Of a DNA stretch of 64,000 nucleotides, positions 28,837-37,040 are shown one piece after another. Both the position numbers and the translations under genes were made by a program. Each line of letters begins with the position of its first letter. The stretch's first letter is position 1. Source of the stretch: an uncultured Verrucomicrobiota bacterium (lineage in GTDB: Bacteria > Verrucomicrobiota > Verrucomicrobiia > Limisphaerales > UBA9464); contig CAIMMI010000344.1 of NCBI GenBank assembly GCA_903842505.1, positions 1 to 64,000 on the forward strand, in the 5' to 3' direction. The notes under the pieces were generated by a model. It was not told where the DNA came from. It was given only the letters and a program-made list of their open reading frames with translations, and made no database searches.

Positions 28837-29458
28837 GCGCGACCGGGGTGATCATCTTTCGATCGAGAGGAGCAGGACCGGCTTCCATCTCGCGGATGAA
28901 GCTTTCGTGCGGACCCCAATTGAGGTCGCCCAGGCGTTCCCATTCGGCGAGCCGCAGGCCGGTGGCCCGCTCGTAGGCGAGGTACACCAATTCGGAGCAG
29001 TAGATCTCATCGTCGCCGGGCGCGTAGCGGAAGTCGTAGGGACGACCCGTCAGGGAAATGAGTTCGCGGCGCAGGGCTTCGGTGCCTTCTGCGTTGAGGG
29101 ACGCCGGGCGGTACACCTCAACCCGCGAGCCTCGACCTCGAACGATCCATTGCAGGTAGGGAGTCCAGCAGACGTCCCCGAGGGCCTCGACGACGTACCA
29201 CCTTCCATCGCGCTGCATGAGGACGCCGCAGTGGGACCATGGACTGCGGGTCACGCCTTCGATGGCATCGACGAGGGGGCCGCGGGGCAGCGATTGGAAG
29301 ACGACATCGCCCTCGTGCTTCTCCGTGGCGAGAGCCTGGGCGACAAGGTCGACGCGGGCGACCGTTCCCGCCGCGATGAGAATGAGAAGCAGTGCCCCGA
29401 GGCGGATCCGGGCGGCGACAGTGCGGGGAAGGATCTGGAGACGGGAGAGCATGTGCAT
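28757..29458 (-). CDS. YiiX/YebB-like permuted papain-like cysteine hydrolase
   Basis: HEGDVVFQSLPRGPLVDAIEGVTRSPWSHCGVLMQRDGRWYVVEALGDVCWTPY...DEIYCSELVYLAYERATG. Confidence 0.88.
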   Translation of the reverse strand: MHMLSRLQILPRTVAARIRLGALLLILIAAGTVARVDLVAQALATEKHEGDVVFQSLPRGPLVDAIEGVTRSPWSHCGVLMQRDGRWYVVEALGDVCWTPYLQWIVRGRGSRVEVYRPASLNAEGTEALRRELISLTGRPYDFRYAPGDDEIYCSELVYLAYERATGLRLAEWERLGDLNWGPHESFIREMEAGPAPLDRKMITPVALTRSRSLVPVLPRTPHLPSTASIPPG

Positions 29459-29529
29459 GGAAACCTCCGGTGTTCGGAGGCTTGGACTGAACCAGGGGCC
29501 ATGAGGCACGGGATTTTTCGCTGGCTGGC

Positions 29530-29690
29530 AATGGGGTGGGGCGAGACTCCGTCGAGCCGGGTTGGGCAGGTTTGAAGGCTCAAGTCCCAAGCGGGGGTTT
29601 GCGCCGTGGATCTTGGGGCTTGGTGCTTGCCCAGGGCTCGTGGGGACACTCGCCCCACCCCTGAGATTGGGGTAGGGGCGCGATGCCAAC
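29530..29690 (+). repeat. Family R full copy (R6)
   Basis: GGGGTGGGGCGAGACTCCGTCGAGCC ... GGGCTCGTGGGGACACTCGCCCCACCCCTGAGATTGGGGTAGGGGCGCGATGC. Confidence 0.85.
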
Positions 29691-29817
29691 GATTCGCCCC
29701 AGACGTGAATGCGGGTTTGCCGAAGCCCTTGAACTTGGTCACCATAACCAAGTCTCGGTGTACCGGTGCCGACGGTTGGCGCGAGTGCCGTGACCTGTCA
29801 TCAAAGTCCCCTTTCGA

Positions 29818-30663
29818 ATGAGAACCACCACCTCCGGCCGGCAGCGCGGATTCACGCTGATCGAGCTCCTCGTCGTGATCGCCATCATCGCCATCCTGGC
29901 GGGGATGCTCCTGCCCGCGCTGTCGAAGGCAAAGCTGAAGGCCACCGCTGCGGCGTGTGCCAGCAATCAGAAGCAGTTGGTTCTGGCCTTCGCCCTGTAT
30001 TCGACCGACTTCAACGACAACCTGGCGCCGACGGATACCTGGCGAAACAAGGCGGGCGTCAACGTGCCTCTGACCGGGGGTGGGTATTGGGCCGGGCCTA
30101 CGCCAGACATTGCTTCGGGTATCAATCTCACCGAGGCGATGCGCCGCGTTCGGAACGGCCTCACCAACGGGCCAATGTGGGCGTATGCTTCGTCCCCGGG
30201 TGCCTACCACTGTCCCGGTGACCTCCGGGCCAAGCGGAAGCCGGGTGCCGGTTGGGCTTACGACAGTTATTCGAAGGCGAATGGCATGAATGGCATCCAG
30301 AGCTGGGAACCTGCCCAGCGCCCGTACGTCAAGGCCTCGGATGTCACCAGCCCCTCCGAATCCTTCGTGTTCATCGAGGAGTCGGATCCCCGCAATTCCA
30401 ACCTCGGCACGTGGGTGTTGGCTGTGGCGACGCCCGGTTGGATCGATCCATTCGCCGTGTTCCACGGCAACTTCAGTACGTTCTCGTTCCAGGACGGCCA
30501 CTATGAAGGGCACAAGTGGGTTGAGGCGCGCACGATCCAAGCCGCTCGCGACTCGGCGGTGGGCAAGTCGAGCTTCAATTGGGCTGGCGGCGGTCGGACC
30601 AACCCGGATTTCCGCTGGGTATGGAACAAGTACCGCTACGTGAACTGGAAGGAACTGCCCTGA
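29818..30663 (+). CDS. Prepilin-type protein with H-X9-DG C-terminus
   Basis: [46 protein letters not shown]. Confidence 0.95.
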   Translation: MRTTTSGRQRGFTLIELLVVIAIIAILAGMLLPALSKAKLKATAAACASNQKQLVLAFALYSTDFNDNLAPTDTWRNKAGVNVPLTGGGYWAGPTPDIASGINLTEAMRRVRNGLTNGPMWAYASSPGAYHCPGDLRAKRKPGAGWAYDSYSKANGMNGIQSWEPAQRPYVKASDVTSPSESFVFIEESDPRNSNLGTWVLAVATPGWIDPFAVFHGNFSTFSFQDGHYEGHKWVEARTIQAARDSAVGKSSFNWAGGGRTNPDFRWVWNKYRYVNWKELP

Positions 30664-30747
30664 GGCGGTGGATGGAAAGTCGGGTCCGTAAACTGCCACA
30701 TACGATGACTGCTTAAGGGGTTCTCTCCCGACCCAGACCTCGCTCCC

Positions 30748-31275
30748 ATGACAAGAACTACAAGTCGAACGATGGTCTGGAACCCTCTCTTTCGGGCTGC
30801 CGTGGCGCTATGGATGGTCGCCGCTTCGGCACTGGCGTTGGATGTTCCGAAGGGCAAGGTCGTACTGACCTTGATCGGCGGCATCGCAGACTCCAACGCG
30901 GCAGGGAAGAAGGCGGAGTTCGATATGGCGATGCTGGCAAAGCTACCCCAGCACAGCTTCAAGACCCGGACGCCGTGGCATGATGAGGTCCGCGAATACA
31001 CCGGGCCACGCCTGCGGGACCTGCTGGCCGCGGTGAAGGCGGATGGAAAGGTGCTCAAGGCGATTGCACTCAATGACTATCAGGTCGAAATCCCTGCCGA
31101 AGATGCGGCGAAGTTTGATGTGATCGTGGCCCGATTGGCGGATGGAAAGCCGATGGCTATCCGAGACAAGGGGCCTCTTTTCATCATGTATCCCTTCGAC
31201 ACCACGGAGACCTTGCAGTCCCCGCTCTACTACAGCCGTGCCGCATGGCAGCTGAAAGCCATCGAGATCCAGTAG
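30748..31275 (+). CDS. Periplasmic oxidoreductase molybdopterin-binding-like protein
   Basis: Signal peptide; TRTPWHDEVREYTGPRLRDLLAAV...LNDYQVEIPAEDAAKFDVIVARLADGKPMAIRDKGPLFIMYPFD. Confidence 0.8.
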   Translation: MTRTTSRTMVWNPLFRAAVALWMVAASALALDVPKGKVVLTLIGGIADSNAAGKKAEFDMAMLAKLPQHSFKTRTPWHDEVREYTGPRLRDLLAAVKADGKVLKAIALNDYQVEIPAEDAAKFDVIVARLADGKPMAIRDKGPLFIMYPFDTTETLQSPLYYSRAAWQLKAIEIQ

Positions 31276-33518
31276 GGGTTCCTGGCCGGGCCGATGTGGG
31301 TGGCATTCCTTACCGGGCTTGGTTGGCCGGCATTGGAATCGTGCTGCTGCTGGCGTTTGCTGCCATTGCGTACCTCCATTACCGGCAGTTTGCGTTGCTC
31401 GAGAGAAAGGTGCAGTTCAAGGACGACTTCATCGCGTGGAGCTTCCACAAGCTTGAGAACGAGCAAATGCGGATGCAGGACATGGTCCGCGAACAGGTCC
31501 GCAGGCCGACTCCTGCCGGCTTCGATCTAGTCAAGGCCCGATACGAGATCTTCGTCAGCCGCATCGACATCATCCGCACGAACCGGACCCAGAATGTCCT
31601 TCCTGCGACCTCCGAGTACGTGTCCACGGTTCAGGCCCTGGATAGATTCGTGAACCGGATGGACCTATTTTTGGGGCAGGAAGCGAACTCGGAGCCGGAT
31701 GTGGTTGGATGGGGCCGGATCCAGGACGAGGTCAATGGTCTGGAAGAACCGCTGCGAGCCCTTTCGATGTTCGCGTCGTATGAGATCGCCAAGCAGGTTC
31801 AGGATCGGAACGACGCCGTGCGCCAGCAACACCGGTTGGGGGTGTTGCTGACGGTGTTTCAGTGCGCGCTGACGCTGGTGTTTGCGGGGTTGGTCGTGTT
31901 GCAGGTCCGCCAGTTGGAGTCTCGGCGGCATGGGTTGGAGGTGCTGGCGAAGAACCTCAGGCAGGCTCAGGTTGAGGCGGACTCGGCGAATCAGGCCAAG
32001 AGCGATTTCCTGGCGAACATGAGCCACGAGCTCCGGACGCCTTTCCAAGGTATCCTCGGAATGCTCTCGCTGCTTCGGGACGCCCGTCTCGACGTGCAGC
32101 AAACGGATCTGGTGGATACGGCCACGGCTTCTGCAAAGCACCTGCTGGTCATCCTGAATGATCTCCTCGACATCTCAAAGCTGGAGTCAGGTCGGCTGGA
32201 GCTTCAGACAGAGTCTGTCGAATTGCCCGCGCTGATCCGAGCGGTGGAATCGCTGATGCACGCCCAGGCCATTTCCAAGAACCTCGGATTGACGATTACG
32301 GTGGAGTCCGATGTGCCGGAGTGGGTCGAGGCGGACCAGACCCGGCTGAAGCAGATCCTGTTCAACCTGATCGGCAATGCGGTCAAGTTCAGCGAAAAGG
32401 GCGAGGTTCGCGTTACGGTCTCGGCCGCCCCTCTTCCCGGTTCTCCCGACCTGAGGGATATCCGGTTCACCGTCGCCGACGAGGGAATCGGGATGGCTCC
32501 ATTGACGATACAGCTTCTCTTCAAACGCTTCTCCCAAGGTGATTCGACGCGGGTCCGCCGCTTTGGCGGGACGGGACTGGGGTTGGAGATTTCCCAGCAA
32601 CTGGCCCGACTGATGGGGGGCGACATTGAGGTTGAGAGCCGGTTGCACGTGGGCAGTACATTCACTGTTCGGATCCCGATGCGGATCGCGGCTCCGCCTG
32701 CACCGCCCAAGGCCGTTGCCTCCGCGGCTTCCGTGGGCAGGCTGCGGGTGCTTGTCTCCGAGGACAACCCGGTCAGTCGCAAGTTCCTGACGGCGCTGCT
32801 GACCCGCCTCGGTCATGACGGTATGTTGTGCGAAAACGGTAAGGTCGCGGTGGACGCTGCCACCACCGGTACGTTTGACGTCGTCCTCATGGACGTGCAC
32901 ACGCCGGTTATTGACGGGTTGGAGGCGACGCGGCGGATCCGGGCCCTTCCACCTCCCCGAAACAAGGTGATCATCATCGCACTGACAGCCGACGCCTTTG
33001 CCGAATCGAAGGATCGGGCGCGGAAGGCCGGGATGGACGATTTCTTAAGTAAACCAATCCAGACCTCAGACTTGACCAACATGCTGGCAAAACATTTCGG
33101 CAGGGAAACGGACCCGGCAGCCACCGTCCCGGCGGCGTCTGCCGACGCAACTCCGATGGCATCGGGTCCGGAGAACGGATCCGCGCCTCCGTTGGTCAAC
33201 GAGGCCATCTCTGTGGACTTCATCGATGCGCTCAGTCTCGAGGTCTACGTCGATCTGGTGGTGGGTTTCTGCGACCCAGCCAACGCTTCGCTGGGCCGGC
33301 TTCGGAAGGCGATATCCGTTCAGGATACGCAAGGAGTGCGCGATGCGGTTCACGCGCTGCAGGGACCGGCGACGACCTTGGGTCTGTCGGCGTTGGCGGA
33401 CTCGTTGGATCGGATCGACAAGCTTCCTTCGGTGGGATTTGAAGGTGCGGAAGCCTTGATGAAAGAGTTGGACGAGCGGTTCCTGGGCACGCGGCGACAC
33501 GTGGTCGATCCGATGTGA
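31245..33518 (+). CDS. Hybrid sensor histidine kinase with receiver and Hpt-like domains
   Basis: KSDFLANMSHELRTPFQGILGML, FNLIGNAVKFSEKGEV, GGTGLGLEISQQLARLMGG, DVVLMDVHTPVIDGLEATRRIR; C-terminal AVHALQGPATTLG. Confidence 0.95.
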   Translation: MAAESHRDPVGVPGRADVGGIPYRAWLAGIGIVLLLAFAAIAYLHYRQFALLERKVQFKDDFIAWSFHKLENEQMRMQDMVREQVRRPTPAGFDLVKARYEIFVSRIDIIRTNRTQNVLPATSEYVSTVQALDRFVNRMDLFLGQEANSEPDVVGWGRIQDEVNGLEEPLRALSMFASYEIAKQVQDRNDAVRQQHRLGVLLTVFQCALTLVFAGLVVLQVRQLESRRHGLEVLAKNLRQAQVEADSANQAKSDFLANMSHELRTPFQGILGMLSLLRDARLDVQQTDLVDTATASAKHLLVILNDLLDISKLESGRLELQTESVELPALIRAVESLMHAQAISKNLGLTITVESDVPEWVEADQTRLKQILFNLIGNAVKFSEKGEVRVTVSAAPLPGSPDLRDIRFTVADEGIGMAPLTIQLLFKRFSQGDSTRVRRFGGTGLGLEISQQLARLMGGDIEVESRLHVGSTFTVRIPMRIAAPPAPPKAVASAASVGRLRVLVSEDNPVSRKFLTALLTRLGHDGMLCENGKVAVDAATTGTFDVVLMDVHTPVIDGLEATRRIRALPPPRNKVIIIALTADAFAESKDRARKAGMDDFLSKPIQTSDLTNMLAKHFGRETDPAATVPAASADATPMASGPENGSAPPLVNEAISVDFIDALSLEVYVDLVVGFCDPANASLGRLRKAISVQDTQGVRDAVHALQGPATTLGLSALADSLDRIDKLPSVGFEGAEALMKELDERFLGTRRHVVDPM

Positions 33519-33573
33519 TCCGGACGGCGGGCGGTCATTTGACAGGGGTCGGACCGGCCAACGATGGTCGGCC

Positions 33574-35037
33574 ATGCCCCAAACAACGGCCGAATTCTAT
33601 TCCGGCTGGCTCGAGCGGACGCGCTCGGCCCCGATCCTCCAGGAAGACCAGACACCGCCTGAGCGTTGGATGCAGCATCTCTGGCGGCACCAGCGTCTGC
33701 GACGGGAGGCGCTGCAGACCACGGACGGAAGGCCGCTCGCTGTGCTGCATCCGGGATTCTGGAATCGGTCGGCCGGACCGGATTTCAAGGGAGCCATCCT
33801 TCAGTTGGGCGACGGCCCTTGCTGTCATGGAGACATCGAGATCGACGTGCATCCGGGCGGGTGGACGCAACATCGCCATGCAGGAAATCCGGCCTACCGG
33901 AAAGTCATCCTCCATGTCGTGTGGCAGGAAGCGGCGAATCCGGTTCGGCTTCCGGTTCTGGCGATGCGACCGCAACTGGATGCGCCGCTGTCGGAGTTGA
34001 TCCCGTGGTTGCTGGGAGAGGCGCCGGGCCTGATTCCGGCGAATGTCCGGGGCGGGTGCGCCGGCCCGCTCCGGCGTCTCGACGCCGCTTCAATGGAGGC
34101 CCTGCTGGATCAGGCGGCGCGGCATCGGCTTTCCCGGAAAGCTTCAGAAATAGGGGCGCGTGCCCGGCACGTCGGGTGGATCCAGGCGCTCTGGGAAGGG
34201 CTTCTGGGTGGGCTCGGCTACCGGCATAACACGTGGCCGTTGCGGAGGATTGCCGAGCTGATCCCGTTGGCATCGGGAAACCCTCCGGAGGAGATCGAGG
34301 CCTTGCAGGCACGGTTGTTCGGCCTGGCCGGATTCCTCCCGGCCGATCTCAACCAACTCACCCCACCGTACGTCCGCCGGCTGTGGGATCACTGGTGGCA
34401 TTGTCAGGACGAGTACGCACATCGGGTGCTTCCGGGGGAGAGTTGGCAACTGGGCGGCCTGCGGCCGGCCAACCATCCGCAGCGGAGACTGGCACTGGCT
34501 GGGCACTGGATCGCACGGCCTGATCTCGCGAACCGGATCGTCCGCGCGGTTTTGGAGAATCCGGTCGAAGACGCCCCGGAGGCGATGGCTGAGGTCCTTC
34601 GTCCAGGAGTCGATCCCTTCTGGGACGGACACTGGACGCTGGCTGGGAGGAGCGGTTCACCGAGTCCGCTGTTGGGACCAGCCCGGGTGACGGACCTGGC
34701 GGTGAACGTGGTCCTGCCGTGGTTGTGGTCCCGGGCCCGGCTCGCCACGGGCCAGGAGGCGGTGGATCGGGTCGAAGCCCGGTATTTTGGTTGGCCTGCC
34801 GGAGAGGACAATGCCGTGCTGCGGACGGCCCGGGAGCGGTTGATGGGACCCGAGCGCCGGCGCCTGCCTCGACGTGCAGCCATCCAGCAGGGACTGCTGC
34901 AGGTGTCAGATGACTTCTGCAGTGCGACTGATTCGCTGTGCGGAGGGTGCGGGTTCCCTGCGCTCGTCGAGGGGTGGCGGGATGGGCAAAAAAAAGAGCC
35001 GGGCGGAATGCCCGGCTCGATGCGGAATGGACTGTGA
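33574..35037 (+). CDS. DUF2851 family protein
   Basis: LHPGFWNRSAGPDFKGAILQLGDGPCCHGDIEIDVHPGGWTQHRHAGNPAYRKVILHVVW. Confidence 0.9.
   Translation: MPQTTAEFYSGWLERTRSAPILQEDQTPPERWMQHLWRHQRLRREALQTTDGRPLAVLHPGFWNRSAGPDFKGAILQLGDGPCCHGDIEIDVHPGGWTQHRHAGNPAYRKVILHVVWQEAANPVRLPVLAMRPQLDAPLSELIPWLLGEAPGLIPANVRGGCAGPLRRLDAASMEALLDQAARHRLSRKASEIGARARHVGWIQALWEGLLGGLGYRHNTWPLRRIAELIPLASGNPPEEIEALQARLFGLAGFLPADLNQLTPPYVRRLWDHWWHCQDEYAHRVLPGESWQLGGLRPANHPQRRLALAGHWIARPDLANRIVRAVLENPVEDAPEAMAEVLRPGVDPFWDGHWTLAGRSGSPSPLLGPARVTDLAVNVVLPWLWSRARLATGQEAVDRVEARYFGWPAGEDNAVLRTARERLMGPERRRLPRRAAIQQGLLQVSDDFCSATDSLCGGCGFPALVEGWRDGQKKEPGGMPGSMRNGL
34988..35018 (-). terminator. Intrinsic terminator for the SurA/PpiD-like gene
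   Basis: Minus strand GAGCCGGGC-ATTCC-GCCCGGCTC followed by eight T. Confidence 0.9.
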
Positions 35038-35044
35038 AGAAGCC

Positions 35045-36712
35045 TCAGTTCATGGCCGACGGCGCGTTGGTGTCGGCGCGGGGCTTGAAGGCTTCAGCGA
35101 CGCTGCTCTTCTCCCACTCGCTGGTGAACCACTGGCCGAACGGGCTGCTCGACCGCCGGCTCCGGGCCTCGGCGATGAAGGCCGACAGTCCAGCCTTGAT
35201 GGCCTCGTCGGAGACCTTCTTCCGTTCCTTGAGCGAGAGGACATACCCACCGTCGCGGGAAAGCGTGAAGCTGCTGGTTCCACCGGGTTCGAGGGCGAAA
35301 GCCGTGTCCTTCAGGGAACCGAGATCGGCGTAGGGCGGCAGGCCCGGGACCATCGTCATGGACAGGCTGAAGGCAGGCAGGTCGATGGCCTGAAGCTTCT
35401 GTTCAGCGGCAATGGTTGCGAACGTCTTTCCAGCGGCGATGCCGTTGGTGACCGCGTTGCGGAAAGCTTGGCCTGCGGAACGAGCAGCCTCGAGGGCCAG
35501 GCTGCGGCGGTAATCCTCCGTGACGCGGGGTTCGATGCTCTTGAGAGGCGGGATGACCGACGGGATGCGGGTGCGGATCGCGATGATGTAGGCCCCGTCG
35601 GCAGCGACGAGGGGTTCGCTGAACGGGCTGTCCGGCGTGAGGCGCTGGAGATCGTTGGCGAGGTCCTGAATGCCTTCCAGGCCCAGCGGACGTTCGCCGC
35701 GGACGAAGGGTTGGGTCATCTCGACGCGCATCTTCCGCTTGGCAGCGACGGCATCGAGGTTCTCAGCCTTGGCCGGCGAGATCTGTGCGAGTTCGTTGTA
35801 AACCTCGGTGGCGACCTGGGCGGCTTGTTCGGCGGCGTTGCCCTTGATGGCCTCGGCCTTCATGCGGGCAATCGCGGCGTCCTTGGAGAGGACGACGCCC
35901 TGATCGTCGACGAATGAGTTCGTCTTGCGGGAGGAGTAGGCCTGTTCGAGGCGCACCGCGAGGTCAGGCATCTTCGCCATTTCCGCTTCGGCGGTGGCCA
36001 GGTGGTTCGAGCCGGGAAACTTGATGTACGAGACAACCAGCTTCTCCTGGATCCGATAGTTCTGGGCGCGGTTGGTGTAGAACGTGCCGAGACCTTCCGG
36101 CGTGATCTTCACCGAGTTGAGGAAATTCGTGTTGATGAAGAAGACAGCACTGGCAACGGCCTCTTCGTTCTCGCGGCGGTAATCGGCCTCCGCCTCGCGC
36201 GGCGTAACGAGCGAATCGGGGATGGAGAGAAGACCCACGAGGGACGATTGCTCCACCTGACGGCGGAGGATGGCGAGGTAGTCGTCCTCGCGGGCGCCCA
36301 TGTTCTTGAGGCGTTCCGCCAGGGCGGGGTAGGTGGACTGGCCGGTCGCGGGGTCCCGGAAAGCGTCGCGGATGACACTGGCGAGCACTTCGTCGTCAGC
36401 GATGACGCCCATGTTGTGCAACTTGTGGTCGATGAACGCCATCTGGGCCGCGGTGGCCTCCCGTTGGTCGTCGGTCATCGAGCGGGGTCGCTCCGACAGT
36501 TTGTCCTGGAGCAACAGTTGCCGGTAAGTCTGCTGGATCTCGTCCCGAGTCAGGTCCTTGCCATCCACGGCGCCGTACCGACCCTGTCCGCCGCCGAGCA
36601 TGCTGACCAGCGAGGACTGGCTTTGCCCGCTCCACGCGACAAAGCTGACGATAACGGCGACCACGATGATCCACCAGAGGGCCGCCGAATGCTTGCGAAT
36701 TGTGCCAATCAT
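35045..36712 (-). CDS. SurA N-terminal / PpiD-like membrane-anchored folding factor
   Basis: MIGTIRKHSAALWWIIVVAVIVSFVAWSGQSQ...YGAVDGKDLTRDEIQQTYRQLLLQDKLSERP. Confidence 0.85.
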   Translation of the reverse strand: MIGTIRKHSAALWWIIVVAVIVSFVAWSGQSQSSLVSMLGGGQGRYGAVDGKDLTRDEIQQTYRQLLLQDKLSERPRSMTDDQREATAAQMAFIDHKLHNMGVIADDEVLASVIRDAFRDPATGQSTYPALAERLKNMGAREDDYLAILRRQVEQSSLVGLLSIPDSLVTPREAEADYRRENEEAVASAVFFINTNFLNSVKITPEGLGTFYTNRAQNYRIQEKLVVSYIKFPGSNHLATAEAEMAKMPDLAVRLEQAYSSRKTNSFVDDQGVVLSKDAAIARMKAEAIKGNAAEQAAQVATEVYNELAQISPAKAENLDAVAAKRKMRVEMTQPFVRGERPLGLEGIQDLANDLQRLTPDSPFSEPLVAADGAYIIAIRTRIPSVIPPLKSIEPRVTEDYRRSLALEAARSAGQAFRNAVTNGIAAGKTFATIAAEQKLQAIDLPAFSLSMTMVPGLPPYADLGSLKDTAFALEPGGTSSFTLSRDGGYVLSLKERKKVSDEAIKAGLSAFIAEARSRRSSSPFGQWFTSEWEKSSVAEAFKPRADTNAPSAMN

Positions 36713-36791
36713 AGTGTCTGCCTTAGCTCGGAAACCTACCGGCCGGGATGAAAGCGGGTCAATGGGCGATTTGGATATCGATGGTGGTGGT

Positions 36792-36965
36792 GGGCGCATC
36801 TTGACGCTGCAACTGAGGCGAGGGGTGGGGCGAGGGGTGGGGCGAGTGTCCTCACGAGCCGTGAGGGAGCACCAAGTCTCAAGATTCGATTTTCAAGCCC
36901 CTTGACCTTTGAACCTGCCCCCGCCCGGCTCGATGGAGTCTTGCCCCACCCCGGAATCTGGGCCT
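36792..36965 (-). repeat. Family R full copy, reverse orientation (R7)
   Basis: GGGCGCATCTTGACGCTGC...GGGGCGAGTGTCCTCACGAGCC ... CGGCTCGATGGAGTCTTGCCCCACCCC. Confidence 0.85.
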
Positions 36966-36968
36966 GGG

Positions 36969-37004
36969 GAAAAAGGAAGGGGCCGGCAATGTGCCGGCCC
37001 CTTC
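36969..37004 (-). terminator. Intrinsic terminator for the downstream end of the 37041-39419 gene
   Basis: Minus strand GAAGGGGCCGGC-ACATT-GCCGGCCCCTTC then CTTTTT. Confidence 0.85.
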
Positions 37005-37040
37005 GTGCGATTGGCCCGGAATCTTCCGGGGGATTCTTGC

